From Chryseobacterium fluminis (GTDB lineage: Bacteria > Bacteroidota > Bacteroidia > Flavobacteriales > Weeksellaceae), in assembly GCF_026314945.1 (NCBI RefSeq), contig NZ_CP111121.1:806001-870000 (forward strand): a stretch of DNA of 64,000 nt. Direction: 5' to 3'. A program made the translations under genes and the position numbers. Positions 39,401-47,821 of the stretch are shown in pieces; the stretch's first letter is position 1, and every line of letters starts with the position of its first letter. Under the pieces are notes generated by a model that saw only the letters and a list, made by a program, of their open reading frames with translations, did not search any database and was not told the DNA's origin.

Positions 39401-40068
39401 ATTGTGTTATTTTAGATATCGGAACTTCAAAGGGTGATGAATATCAGATTGTGGAATCTATTAAAAGTTATGAAGGTCTGGAAAATCTGCCGATCATCAT
39501 TTTCACAGAAAGAAATTTGTCTAAATCTGAAGAACTTAAAATCAAGCAATATGCCGATTCCATTGTCGTTAAAACGGCGCATTCCTATCAGAGAATCCTG
39601 GATGAGGTAGGTCTGTTTTTACATCTGGTGGAAGAGAAAAACAATACGGAAACCGTAAAGAATAAAGTTTTAGGATCTTTGACGGAAGTACTGAGCGGTA
39701 AAAAAATACTGATCACCGATGATGATGTCCGGAATATTTTCTCGTTAACAAAAGCGCTGGAAAAATATAAGGTAGAAGTTGTACTGGCCATGGACGGCAA
39801 GCAGGCATTGGAAAGGATGAAAGAAAATCCAGATATCGATGTTGTCCTTATGGACATGATGATGCCGGAGATGGATGGCTATGAAACGATTAAGGAGATC
39901 AGGAAGATGCCGGTATATTCAAGGCTACCTATTATTGCCATCACTGCAAAATCTATGATCGGCGAACGTGAAAAATGTATTTCAGCCGGAGCTTCAGATT
40001 ATATTTCCAAACCGGTGGATATCGATCAGTTACTCTCTTTGCTGCGTGTTTGGCTATATGAAAATTAA
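36460..40068 (+). CDS. CHASE3-HAMP-GAF hybrid histidine kinase with three receivers
   Basis: A 1202-residue membrane sensor. The first transmembrane helix is at about 10-28, followed by a CHASE3 periplasmic domain (RSITAVKDVLIALLDAETGN motif) and the second helix at about 175-197. Then come HAMP, GAF (about 290-425), a long coiled coil (about 430-525), HisKA with His535 (NMSHELRTPLNS) and HATPase. Three receiver domains follow, with Asp864, Asp986 and Asp1132. Receiver 2 is the most diverged but keeps Asp, Thr and Lys. Such architecture supports multi-step phosphorelay and rapid signal integration. It is co-transcribed with a free receiver, CheR and CheB. The stimulus is unknown. Confidence 0.94.
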   Translation: MPKKIIRNLQFGVGLSLVILIASSIASYMSIQNQMAHRESLSQSRRSITAVKDVLIALLDAETGNRGYQLTGKESFLEPYNRSLVDYPKAFERAKSLDIKDQSQLNRLNSLEKNVTRNIDNLRYFVENRHKGIVMTQSQVLSSKTYMDKCRQIARDFVQYEETQLAIKNKDLNRSSGTTVLFILFSAIAAIVVTAFFYFKLRSDLIRRDKLERQLKAKDLEISRRVSAIQQIANRVANGDYSQRAVDNSQDDLGDLVESLNHMTDSLKKSFDKINKSDWRQKGLALLNESLVGNKSVKKVAQESLNQLVEYGNCINGSVYLYDEGILKLNSFFGLENNMKKTFEPGEGMVGQVFNSGKVQVYNNLHEDDFVVTFASSTIQIYGIILLPIFSDGHNIGVLELGATSNFEDDRIDYFTECSRNIGIALSAAKGREKEQQLLEETQAQSEELQVQHSELENLNTELEAQTQKLQASEEELKVQQEELMQANAELEERSRLLEDKNHLIAERNNEIQKKVEELALSTKYKSEFLANMSHELRTPLNSILLLSRLMAENPDENLNEDQIESAKVIQSSGSSLLTLIDEILDLAKIESGKMTLEYLEVLIEDVVKDLKNLFNPVFQEKKLQFNIEIDQDVEKEIETDRLRVDQVLRNLLSNALKFTEEGSINLNITKDQKNKDFLIFSVKDTGIGIAEEKQKIIFEAFQQADGSTRRKFGGTGLGLSISREIARLLGGELVLKSKVNEGSEFSLIIPVKAVPETPHHETDQNLVETIRGDVEEIQNILDENEIHHVPEENTLQIPEDVADDRDTITKDDKVILIVEDDTNFAKALLKYTRLQNYKGVVAVRGDHAVSAAIQYHASAILLDVQLPVKDGWQVMDELKSNPQTKHIPVHMMSVLHVKKESLMKGAIDFINKPVALDQMTDVFRRIEEALQKSPQKVLIVEENAKHASALSYFLGNFNISLSVENNVENSVKALTGNQVDCVILDIGTSKGDEYQIVESIKSYEGLENLPIIIFTERNLSKSEELKIKQYADSIVVKTAHSYQRILDEVGLFLHLVEEKNNTETVKNKVLGSLTEVLSGKKILITDDDVRNIFSLTKALEKYKVEVVLAMDGKQALERMKENPDIDVVLMDMMMPEMDGYETIKEIRKMPVYSRLPIIAITAKSMIGEREKCISAGASDYISKPVDIDQLLSLLRVWLYEN

Positions 40069-40083
40069 ACAGCTAAAATTCTG

Positions 40084-40449
40084 ATGAATAAAAAAATTTT
40101 AATCGTGGACGATGATCCGCGTAATATATTTGCTTTAAAACTCACATTGAAATCCCGTGGTTTTCAGATCGTAAGCAGTACGATGGCTCAGGAAGCTCTT
40201 GAAATGCTGAAGGAAGATAACCAGATCAATGTTATACTGATGGATATGATGATGCCGGAAATGGATGGATATGAGGCAACTAAAATGATAAGGAGCACGC
40301 CACACATCAGCCATATTCCGGTGATTGCCGTAACTGCCCAGGCCATGCCGGAAGACCGTCAGAAGTGCCTGGATGCCGGGGCACAGGATTATATATCAAA
40401 GCCCATCGATGTGGATCAATTAATAACTGCTATAGAAAAATTATCATAA
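40084..40449 (+). CDS. Single-domain response regulator
   Basis: A 121-residue CheY-like receiver with the acidic pair VDDD, phospho-acceptor Asp54 (ILMDMMMPEMDG), Thr in AVTAQA and Lys in YISKPID. It has no output domain. Its sequence is close to receiver 3 of the upstream hybrid kinase (shared MDMMMPEMDGYE), suggesting duplication. It overlaps nothing and the CheR-type gene begins directly after its stop. It probably shuttles phosphate within this cluster. Confidence 0.93.
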   Translation: MNKKILIVDDDPRNIFALKLTLKSRGFQIVSSTMAQEALEMLKEDNQINVILMDMMMPEMDGYEATKMIRSTPHISHIPVIAVTAQAMPEDRQKCLDAGAQDYISKPIDVDQLITAIEKLS

Positions 40450-41280
40450 ATGCTGGAACCAAGTGTCGTAAAAGATGAAGAGGTAGAATACTTGATCAAG
40501 GATGTTTATGATATGTACGGATATGATTTTTCCGAGTACAGCAGGGCTTCTTTTAAACGCAGGGTAAACCGTATTTGCCTGATCGACAGGTTTACCAGTT
40601 TTGCAGAGCTCAGATACACCATTCTGAATGACCCTGAATATTTAAAACGTTTTGTAGAAGAAATTACGGTGAATGTTACAGAGATGTTCCGCGATCCGCA
40701 GTTTTTTAAAACGTTGAGAGAGAAAATCCTACCCCAGTTAGGAACGTATCCCCTGATCAGAATCTGGGTCGCAGGCTGTTCTACAGGAGAAGAGGCTTAT
40801 TCTATGGCTATTTTACTAAAAGAGGCCAATCTTTATCATAAGTCGCTGATTTACGGAACAGATCTTAATCCCTCTGTTCTGGAAACAGCCCGAGCAGGCG
40901 TTTTTCCTCTGCAGCAAATGAAATTATACTCTGAAAACTATATGTTATCCGGAGGTAAAAAGGATTTCTCAGATTATTATACTGCCAATTATGACAGTGT
41001 GAAATTTGATAAAAGTTTACAGGAAAAATTAATTTTATCTACGCATAATCTGGTTTCTGACAGCTCTTTTAACAGCTTTCAGCTGATTGTATGCCGAAAT
41101 GTGCTGATCTATTTTGACAGGGGCCTGCAGGAACGCGTTTTTAAGCTTTTTGACAACAGTCTTGAAAATCTGGGTTTTCTGGCCTTAGGGTCCAAAGAAA
41201 CATTGAGGTTTTCTAAATTAGACAAAAATTATCATCAGGTGGAAGATCAGAAAATATGGAAAAAAATAGATCACAACTAA
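40450..41280 (+). CDS. CheR-type protein-glutamate methyltransferase
   Basis: A 276-residue SAM-dependent methyltransferase with an N-terminal helical CheR domain (FSEYSRASFKRRVNRICL) and the catalytic domain: IRIWVAGCSTGEEAYSMAIL (SAM binding), YGTDLNPSVLETARAGVF and the DLIVCRNVLIYF-like QLIVCRNVLIYFDRG. It lacks C-terminal TPR repeats. Classical CheR methylates chemoreceptors; no chemoreceptor, CheA or CheW gene is seen in the window, so the target may be the CHASE3 kinase or another sensor. It is followed after 9 bases by a CheB-type gene. Confidence 0.93.
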   Translation: MLEPSVVKDEEVEYLIKDVYDMYGYDFSEYSRASFKRRVNRICLIDRFTSFAELRYTILNDPEYLKRFVEEITVNVTEMFRDPQFFKTLREKILPQLGTYPLIRIWVAGCSTGEEAYSMAILLKEANLYHKSLIYGTDLNPSVLETARAGVFPLQQMKLYSENYMLSGGKKDFSDYYTANYDSVKFDKSLQEKLILSTHNLVSDSSFNSFQLIVCRNVLIYFDRGLQERVFKLFDNSLENLGFLALGSKETLRFSKLDKNYHQVEDQKIWKKIDHN

Positions 41281-41289
41281 AATATTCCC

Positions 41290-41862
41290 ATGAAGAAACA
41301 GAACACCACTACTGAAATGGTTGTGATAGGAGGATCTGCGGGAAGCCTGCAGGTCATTCTTGAAATGATTAAAAAGCTGGATACCGGAATACCGTTCCCC
41401 ATTCTGCTGATCATGCACCGTAAGGCACAGTCTACGAGCATTCTGCCGGTTTTGCTGCAGCAGTTTTCAGCAATGGAAGTGATTGAAATCGAAGATAAGA
41501 CAGAGATCAAAAATAATACATTATATATCGTCCCCGCGGATTATCATTTATTATTTGAAAATAAAAAGATCATGTCTCTGGACAGTTCGGAAAAAATGAA
41601 CTACTCACGCCCATCGATAGATGTAACTTTTAAATCCGCAGCAAAGATTTATGGTGAACATCTCGTGGGAGTATTATTGTCGGGAGCTAATGCCGACGGC
41701 GTTGAAGGTCTGCATTATATTAAAAAAAACAACGGCACAGTATGGATTCAGGATCCTGAAACGGCAGAGGTAGACTATATGCCGAAACATGCAGCGGATA
41801 AAATTGACTATGATTTATTAATAAAACCAGATAATCTGGCTAATTTTATCAATCAGTTGTAA
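41290..41862 (+). CDS. CheB-type methylesterase without receiver domain
   Basis: A 190-residue protein with only the CheB esterase domain: GGSAGSLQ (nucleophile Ser16), LIMHRKA (His) and LSGANADGVEG (Asp). The N-terminal receiver that normally gates CheB is absent; a free receiver is encoded on each side and could substitute. It would reverse the CheR-type methylation. The close spacing with the neighbouring CheR-type gene supports a methylation cycle controlling a non-chemotaxis sensor, which is inference. Confidence 0.92.
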   Translation: MKKQNTTTEMVVIGGSAGSLQVILEMIKKLDTGIPFPILLIMHRKAQSTSILPVLLQQFSAMEVIEIEDKTEIKNNTLYIVPADYHLLFENKKIMSLDSSEKMNYSRPSIDVTFKSAAKIYGEHLVGVLLSGANADGVEGLHYIKKNNGTVWIQDPETAEVDYMPKHAADKIDYDLLIKPDNLANFINQL

Positions 41863-41901
41863 GAAATAAAGAAATAAATTAAGAATTAAATAGAACTTAT
41901 T

Positions 41902-42264
41902 ATGAGCAAGAAGAAAATTTTGATTTTTGATGATGACACGACTATCTTAGAGGTGATTACGATCATTTTTGAAGAAAACGGTTATCAGGTCGAAATTTCA
42001 GAAACATCCCATGACATATTGGAAAGGGTTTCCAGTTTTCAGCCGGATGTTATCCTAATGGATAACTGGATCCCAAAAATCGGAGGTGTGGAAGCAACAA
42101 AGCTTTTAAAAAATCATGAGAAATTCAAAACAATTCCTGTGATCTACGTCACCGCCAATAACGATATAGTAGCTTTGGCAAAACAGGCCCAGGCTGATGA
42201 CTACGTTGCCAAACCTTTTAACCTGGATGACCTGGAAGAGAAAGTGGCCAAATATTTAAACTAA
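41902..42264 (+). CDS. Single-domain response regulator
   Basis: A 120-residue receiver (FDDD pair, Asp54 in ILMDNWIPKIGG, Thr in YVTANN, Lys in YVAKPFN). It is the last gene of the cluster and differs in sequence from the first free receiver (NWIPKIGG in place of MMMPEMDG), so it may interact with a different partner. A strong terminator follows 13 bases after the stop. Confidence 0.93.
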   Translation: MSKKKILIFDDDTTILEVITIIFEENGYQVEISETSHDILERVSSFQPDVILMDNWIPKIGGVEATKLLKNHEKFKTIPVIYVTANNDIVALAKQAQADDYVAKPFNLDDLEEKVAKYLN

Positions 42265-42276
42265 TCATCTTTATAC

Positions 42277-42304
42277 AAAAAAGTCCCTGATGCAGGGACT
42301 TTTT
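42277..42304 (+). terminator. Terminator of the two-component cluster
   Basis: AAAAGTCCCTG pairs with CAGGGACTTTT, with T-runs both ways, so it can also serve the convergent gene. Confidence 0.8.
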
Positions 42305-42326
42305 ATCTTTCATTATGGCTGTCTGT

Positions 42327-42632
42327 TTATACAGCAGTGCGTTCTCCCAGTTCCGAATCCCTGTTTCTCAGGTAATGTACCTTATTTTTAAGTTCCTCAA
42401 GGCTGTATTCAATACTGTTAAGCTGAAAAATGAGGGTAGATAAGAATATTTTCAGATTAGGATGGGCAGTAACTTTATCTGAAAAGGTGGGAACAATAAT
42501 TTTTCTTTTGGAAACAATATTGCTTGCCAGGATATATTCATTCAGGAGGTTCATCTCCAGGTTAAAATTCTTTTTGATATTTAAAATTAAATATTCATAC
42601 ACCAGATCTCTACTTTCTCTGTGGTCAATCAT
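42327..42632 (-). CDS. Hypothetical helical protein
   Basis: A 101-residue soluble protein (MIDHRESRDLVYEYLILNIK...), predominantly helical, with a C-terminal coiled-coil-like stretch (LNSIEYSLEELKNKVHYLRN). No family recognised. It is convergent with the signalling cluster and shares its terminator. Composition is normal for the genome, and a clean ATG with AT-rich upstream sequence supports it. Confidence 0.6.
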   Translation of the reverse strand: MIDHRESRDLVYEYLILNIKKNFNLEMNLLNEYILASNIVSKRKIIVPTFSDKVTAHPNLKIFLSTLIFQLNSIEYSLEELKNKVHYLRNRDSELGERTAV

Positions 42633-42769
42633 TCTGTGAGTTTTTTTGCTGTGTTCGAAATAATTTGCTTTTGTGTATTAAGGAAAGTAGGCGGAACGCA
42701 TGCGCTCTTTTCTGACTTATCCTAAATCATATATAAGTAATATCTGTGCCATAATGATGATTTTGAGAT

Positions 42770-44335
42770 TTAATTTGAATCAAAATATTTTTTGAGATCT
42801 GAGATTCCTTTAATACCAAGTTCTTGAGCCTGTTTCTTCCGCATCATCAATGCATAGGAATTATTAAATCCTAACGGCTTGAGCCATTGAATTCCATACT
42901 GCTTCTGAAATTCGGAATCAACAAACCGGTAAGTTTTTTCCGGGCTCTGCGTCACTTTTCTAAGGTCTTCTGCTGATGGTTTTAGCAGGACAAGAAGCCC
43001 GGTTCCTGTATATTCAGGGTAAAAATCTATGGCGTCATTCATTAATGCATCAAAACAGATCTTCGTTCCTCCAAGGCCGGTCTTGGTCTGTACCTGGTAT
43101 TGCGTATAGCCTTCGATCAACATCCTGTACATCTCTGCAAGAATATACTGCTCACCGAATATCTTCGAGCCGATACGTACGGCTCCTGCATTTCCTTTGT
43201 TTGGCTTTCTGTATAATTTATTTTTAATTAAAAAATCTTTAGCAATTTTTTCGGGGGTATGATGAAGATAATCGGCCTGGTAATTAAGGTCCGTCATGAT
43301 GGAATCGTTAAATTTCCCGGCCAGCAGATTCAGTGTTCTTTCCAGTTCCGGAAATTTCTCCAGCGTTTTGGTTTTAATAACCGGGGCTGCATAGTAAGGC
43401 GGAAATATTTTTTTATCATCATTCAGGACATACAGGTTAAAAGCTTTAATCCTCCCATCCGTAGAATATCCGCTGATGAGATCAAGTTCTCTTTCATAGG
43501 CAGCCTTGTACATAATGGCATCGCTGACCACGACAGGATTTACATGAAGGCCATATACAGAACGCAAACCAAGATCGCCATCCTGTCTTCCCATGAATTC
43601 AGGAGTAAAACCGGCTTTTATTTTTTCATCCGAAACAGAGGTTAGTCCGTAGACTACTCCTACCCCGACAACTATTGCAGGAATAATATATTTTAACTTT
43701 TGAAAGAGCTTGTATCCTGATTTCTGCAGAACAGCAATGGCCTGATCCAGTACGATAGCCAGTAATGCTGCCGGAATCGCACCTGCCAGGATCATATTTG
43801 TATTATTGAGTGAAATTCCGCCAAAGATAAATTCGCCCAGTCCGCCTGCGGCTACAAATGAAGCCAGTGTCGCCACTCCGACATTGATAACGGCTGCTGT
43901 TCTTATCCCTGCAATGATAACGGGCATTGCCAGGGGAAGCTCTACCCTGAGCAGAAGCTGCCTCTTATTCATTCCAAGAGCTTTGGCAGCTTCCACAACA
44001 GCCGGACTCACCTCTGTGATTCCCGTATAGGTATTACGGATGATCGGTAATAATGCATAAATCAATAAGGCAATGATGGCCGGTTTTGGCCCTATTCCGA
44101 ATGCCGGAATCATAAAACCTAAGAGGGCTATACTCGGGATGGTTTGTAAAACTCCTGCCAATCCGAGGACAGGCGTAGACAATTTTCTTTTCCGGGCGAT
44201 GAATATTCCTAATGGAACGCCGATAACGATCGCCAGAAGCAGGGATAAAAAAGTCAATCCGAGATGCTGTGCGATCTGGGTAAGCAGTTTTTCGTGCTGC
44301 TCCATCATAAACTGCCAGAAACTTTGCTGTGTCAT
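42770..44335 (-). CDS. ABC importer permease fused to substrate-binding domain (EgtU/OpuB-like)
   Basis: A 521-residue fusion. The permease part (about 1-210) has five or six transmembrane helices and the EAA-type loop GMNKRQLLLRVELPLAMPVI. One more helix at about 215-232 leads into an OpuAC-type substrate-binding domain (about 245-521). This is the architecture of glycine-betaine/choline transporters and of EgtU, the ergothioneine importer described in Helicobacter pylori. Because the ATPase gene overlaps by 4 bp and egtB and egtD lie immediately upstream on the same strand, ergothioneine or a related betaine is the likely substrate. The binding-site residues were not checked, so osmoprotectant uptake remains possible. 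Confidence 0.87.
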   Translation of the reverse strand: MTQQSFWQFMMEQHEKLLTQIAQHLGLTFLSLLLAIVIGVPLGIFIARKRKLSTPVLGLAGVLQTIPSIALLGFMIPAFGIGPKPAIIALLIYALLPIIRNTYTGITEVSPAVVEAAKALGMNKRQLLLRVELPLAMPVIIAGIRTAAVINVGVATLASFVAAGGLGEFIFGGISLNNTNMILAGAIPAALLAIVLDQAIAVLQKSGYKLFQKLKYIIPAIVVGVGVVYGLTSVSDEKIKAGFTPEFMGRQDGDLGLRSVYGLHVNPVVVSDAIMYKAAYERELDLISGYSTDGRIKAFNLYVLNDDKKIFPPYYAAPVIKTKTLEKFPELERTLNLLAGKFNDSIMTDLNYQADYLHHTPEKIAKDFLIKNKLYRKPNKGNAGAVRIGSKIFGEQYILAEMYRMLIEGYTQYQVQTKTGLGGTKICFDALMNDAIDFYPEYTGTGLLVLLKPSAEDLRKVTQSPEKTYRFVDSEFQKQYGIQWLKPLGFNNSYALMMRKKQAQELGIKGISDLKKYFDSN

Positions 44336-45252
44336 AGGATCTGTAATTTTCGGTAATCATTGAATGCCCGGATCAGGTTCTCATAATGCGTCGTATCTTT
44401 ATGATCCGCACTTAATTTCTGAAGCGCATTCCAGACACTTGTTGTTTCATTGAAATCAAACCCTTCATATGTGTCTTGAGCCTTCATAAAGGGTGAAACA
44501 TCTTTCAGCTTAGCTGTTTTATATTCGAGTAAAAGACGGTTTTCTGCAAAAAAATCGCTGACAAATTGACTTTCAGGATGATACAACATATCTTTCGGCG
44601 TTCCTGTCTGGATAATTTTACCCTTGTTCATCAGGCAGATCCGGTGTCCTAATTCAAATGCTTCCTGCACATCATGGGTTACCAGGATTATGGTTTTATT
44701 TTTCAGTTCTTCCAGCGATTTAAATTCGGCATGAATATCGGCCTTCGTAATATTATCCAAAGCGCCGAAAGGTTCATCCATAAGCAGGACCGGGGTATTG
44801 GCAATAAGCGCCCTGGCAATTCCTACTCTTTGCTGCTGCCCTCCGCTCAGCTCACCGGGAAAACGGGTAAGTACGTCTTCGGAAAGATGAAGTTTGTGCA
44901 AAAGCTCTTCGGTCCTGCTTTTCGTCACTTTCTTTTCCCACCGTAATAATTCTGGCACTACGGCAATATTCTGCTGAACGGTATAATGAGGAAACAGTCC
45001 GGAATGCTGCATGACGAAACCTATTCCCATCCGGAGCGCTTCGACTTTCCGGTTACGGATATTCTCGCCATTAATTAAAATGTTTCCTGAATCAGCCTCA
45101 ACCAGGCGGTTGATCATTTTCAGTGTTGTTGTTTTTCCGCACCCGCTGGTTCCCAGAAGCACCAGAATTTCACGATCGTTGGCCTGAAAGGAAATAGAGT
45201 CTACGGCAGGCTTACCGTTAAAACTTTTGGAAACTGATTCTACTTTAATCAT
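44332..45252 (-). CDS. ABC importer ATP-binding protein (EgtV/OpuBA-like)
   Basis: A 306-residue ATPase with Walker A LGTSGCGKTT (34-42 region), signature LSGGQQQRVGIARAL, Walker B VLLMDEPFGALD and the His loop VTHDVQEAFELG. The C-terminal extension (about 240-306) is short and does not contain a clear pair of CBS domains, unlike ProV/OpuAA osmosensors. That fits a nutrient or ergothioneine importer better than an osmotically gated one. Its stop overlaps the start of the permease fusion gene; egtB ends 7 bases upstream. Confidence 0.9.
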   Translation of the reverse strand: MIKVESVSKSFNGKPAVDSISFQANDREILVLLGTSGCGKTTTLKMINRLVEADSGNILINGENIRNRKVEALRMGIGFVMQHSGLFPHYTVQQNIAVVPELLRWEKKVTKSRTEELLHKLHLSEDVLTRFPGELSGGQQQRVGIARALIANTPVLLMDEPFGALDNITKADIHAEFKSLEELKNKTIILVTHDVQEAFELGHRICLMNKGKIIQTGTPKDMLYHPESQFVSDFFAENRLLLEYKTAKLKDVSPFMKAQDTYEGFDFNETTSVWNALQKLSADHKDTTHYENLIRAFNDYRKLQIL

Positions 45253-45259
45253 CTTTCTG

Positions 45260-46435
45260 TTATTGAGCGAGCCGTATTCCTGTAAATTGCCATTTCAGGT
45301 TGGTCTGAAAGAAATTCCGGTAGGTATTTCTGCTGTGTGCTTGTGGTGTTGCTTCAGACGCGCCGCGCAATACCATCTGATTAACCATGAATTTCCCATT
45401 ATATTCTCCGACGGCCCCAGGTTCTTTTTTAAAACCGGGATATGGTAAATAGGCAGAATTTGTCCATTCCCACCGGCTTCCCCATTCAAAATGTGCGGAA
45501 GCAATTTCCCATTCCGCTTCGGTAGGCAAACGCATCCCTTTCCAGGCGGCAAAAGCGGAAGCTTCATAAAAACTGATATGACAGACAGCATCATCGTGAT
45601 CGATAGGCTGAAGTCCATTTAACGTATAATTCATCCATTCTCCATCGATAAGGTGCCAGTATAACGGGGATTCTGCATTGTTCTGTTTCACCCAATCCCA
45701 GCCTTCCGCATGCCAGTATCTAAAATCGTGATATCCTCCATCTTCCATAAATTCCAGATATTCTCTATTCGTAACCAACTGAGCGGCTATTTTGAAATCA
45801 TCGAGATATACCTTGTGTCTTCCCAGCTCGTTATCAAAACAGAAGCCTTCTCCCTGAAAACCTATTTCATAAACGCCTGCGGAAAATGCAATCATATTCT
45901 GACCTGCTGAATGATTTGTGATTGGTTTTTCCTCAGCATTGTAAGCTGGAAATAGAGGATTGTGTCCCAGGATATATTTAATATCCGTCATCAGTAATTC
46001 CTGGTGCTGCTGCTCGTGATTAAGACCCAGCTCCAGTAAAGATTCAATAGCTTCAGTCATGTATTCACTCTGCAGAAAAATCTCCATTTCATGGTCTACA
46101 TATTTTCGGTATCTGTAAATATCCGAAACGGACGGACGGCTGAGGTTTCCCCTGTCGGTTCGGATCACTCTTGATCCTATCGTTTCGTAGTAGCTGTTAA
46201 ATACAAAATTATACTGTGCATCAAAAACTTTATAACCCGGGTAGTTAGGGAGTAATATAAAGGTTTCAAAAAACCATGTGGTATGTCCCAGGTGCCATTT
46301 GGGAGGACTGACATCCACGATGGGCTGTACAACATAATCTTCTATTTCTAAAGGGGCACATATCTTTTCAGAATGCTGCCGTATCTCTGTAAATTTTTTC
46401 ACCAAATCTATGGTGATGGTAGTATTGGGTGTCAT
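45260..46435 (-). CDS. egtB: EgtB-type ergothioneine sulfoxide synthase
   Basis: A 391-residue non-haem iron enzyme joining hercynine to a thiol donor with O2. The N-terminal DinB-like half supplies the iron-binding histidines: His51 in KWHLGHTTWFFE, and His140 and His144 in GLNHEQQHQELL. The C-terminal formylglycine-generating-enzyme-like half (about 180-391) has ISFYEASAFAAWKGMRLPTE, EWEWASGH-like EWEIASAHFEWG and the end LKWQFTGIRLAQ. No egtA or egtC is nearby, which is typical of variants that use cysteine directly. Neighbours are egtD upstream and an ABC importer downstream. OvoA is less likely because that protein is fused to a methyltransferase. Confidence 0.9.
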   Translation of the reverse strand: MTPNTTITIDLVKKFTEIRQHSEKICAPLEIEDYVVQPIVDVSPPKWHLGHTTWFFETFILLPNYPGYKVFDAQYNFVFNSYYETIGSRVIRTDRGNLSRPSVSDIYRYRKYVDHEMEIFLQSEYMTEAIESLLELGLNHEQQHQELLMTDIKYILGHNPLFPAYNAEEKPITNHSAGQNMIAFSAGVYEIGFQGEGFCFDNELGRHKVYLDDFKIAAQLVTNREYLEFMEDGGYHDFRYWHAEGWDWVKQNNAESPLYWHLIDGEWMNYTLNGLQPIDHDDAVCHISFYEASAFAAWKGMRLPTEAEWEIASAHFEWGSRWEWTNSAYLPYPGFKKEPGAVGEYNGKFMVNQMVLRGASEATPQAHSRNTYRNFFQTNLKWQFTGIRLAQ

Positions 46436-46457
46436 CTTTTTTCGTTTTTCCAGTGTT

Positions 46458-47441
46458 CTATTTTACCTGCCAGGCAGTATCTACAAACCATTTCTTTGAA
46501 TCTTTAATTTCACCGATCACCTGAAATCCGGATTTTTCACCCAATTCTTTTATTTTCTCGTCCGAAAATTTTTGAGAGATCTCCATATCAATAAGTTCAT
46601 TTTCTTCAAATACAATAGTTTCATTGTTTATCTGCACCTCCTGAGCAATCAGGCTTACCAGATAACTTTTGCAGGCACCGCTTTGGGGATCATACGTTTC
46701 ATAATGCTGAAACTGTTCTATATCAAAATTACCGTTCAGTTCTCTGTTGATACGGGTCAGCAGATTGAGATTAAAGGCAGCCGTAATTCCCGCTTTGTCA
46801 TTATAGGCGTCGAGGATAAGCTGCGGGTTTTTCATCAGGTCAAACCCCATGAGGACAATATCTCCAGAGGTAAGATTCTTATTTAAATCAAAACAAAAAC
46901 TTTCAGCTTCTTCGATGCTCATATTTCCTATATTTCCTCCCAGAAACAGAATAACTTTTTTCCGTGAAGACATTGAAGCTGCTTTCTGAAGCATTTCAAA
47001 ATACTCTCCTTCGAGACATACGACAGGTAAAGATGGTAGCTGAGTGTTTAATTTTTCATTGAGTACCGACAGTATGTTTCCGGAAATATCAATAGGCATG
47101 TATGTAAAATCCATATCCTGATCTACAAGGTACTGCAGTAAATAAGTGGATTTCATAGCATCTCCTGCTCCCAATTCAATCAGATCGAAAGGTTCATTTC
47201 CCGGAATAATGAGCTGAGCAAGCTCTGCCGTTTTATTTTTAAAGATATCCAGCTCACATTTGGTAAGATAGTATTCCGGCATGGCCATGATCTCCTGAAA
47301 AAGGTGATCCCCCCTTTTATCATAAAAATATTTTGAGGATAATCGTTTTGGATTAGTCTTTAACCCTTCCAGGACGTCTCTGCGAAAGTTATCCGCAGAA
47401 CTGAACTCTACCTGAGGCTGTTGATTTAACATTAGATTCAT
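46458..47441 (-). CDS. egtD: L-histidine N-alpha-methyltransferase EgtD
   Basis: A 327-residue SAM-dependent enzyme that trimethylates histidine to hercynine, the first step of ergothioneine synthesis. The DUF2260-type fold shows KYFYDKRGDHLFQEIMAMPE, YYLTKCELDI, the SAM motif LIELGAGDAMKSTYLL, YMPIDIS, and FLGGNIGNM. It is the first gene of the unit egtD-egtB-ATPase-permease fusion; the four genes are separated by 22 bp, 7 bp and a 4-bp overlap. The two-enzyme set plus a lyase step from elsewhere would be sufficient for ergothioneine production. Confidence 0.93.
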   Translation of the reverse strand: MNLMLNQQPQVEFSSADNFRRDVLEGLKTNPKRLSSKYFYDKRGDHLFQEIMAMPEYYLTKCELDIFKNKTAELAQLIIPGNEPFDLIELGAGDAMKSTYLLQYLVDQDMDFTYMPIDISGNILSVLNEKLNTQLPSLPVVCLEGEYFEMLQKAASMSSRKKVILFLGGNIGNMSIEEAESFCFDLNKNLTSGDIVLMGFDLMKNPQLILDAYNDKAGITAAFNLNLLTRINRELNGNFDIEQFQHYETYDPQSGACKSYLVSLIAQEVQINNETIVFEENELIDMEISQKFSDEKIKELGEKSGFQVIGEIKDSKKWFVDTAWQVK

Positions 47442-47821
47442 ATGTTTTAATTTGTGTGGTTATAAGATCGCTGCAACTTTCTTGCCGTCAGCTGTTCAAT
47501 TTAAAAGTCTCTGTTTTGGTGGTATTAATATATAAAATAATTCTGATGAGATTTCTGTTTTCATCAACAAAAGAAACTTTTTACAGATTCCGGTGTCTGT
47601 TGGCAAACAGCAGCTTTTATTTCATCTTATTTCTTCAGACTGAAAAAATAAAACAAGATCCTAATTATAAAAAACAAAGAGTAATTATTAAAAGATCAAA
47701 TTCCTTTAATTTTTTTTTAAGGAAATGTTAAATATTATGTCATGTAATATTATCTGTATGTTAACGTATCTGACCGGAGGTTAAGAATACTTTTGCAGTA
47801 CAATTTTGAAGTATTAAAACA
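47442..47821. other. Divergent promoter region between egtD and an Oar-like receptor gene
   Basis: No gene supported. The only clear signal is the -7 element of the receptor gene at 47788-47795. Confidence 0.5.
47788..47795 (+). promoter_or_regulatory. -7 promoter element of the Oar-like receptor gene
   Basis: TACTTTTG (TAnnTTTG) lies 26 bases ahead of the ATG. Confidence 0.5.

Noticed and set aside
42770..45252. Plain osmoprotectant (glycine betaine) transporter
   Set aside because: Not excluded, but lack of clear CBS domains in the ATPase and direct linkage to egtB/egtD make ergothioneine uptake the better reading.
47456..47731. 91-codon frame between egtD and the Oar-like gene
   Set aside because: Low-complexity, Phe/Lys-rich sequence in a divergent promoter region.
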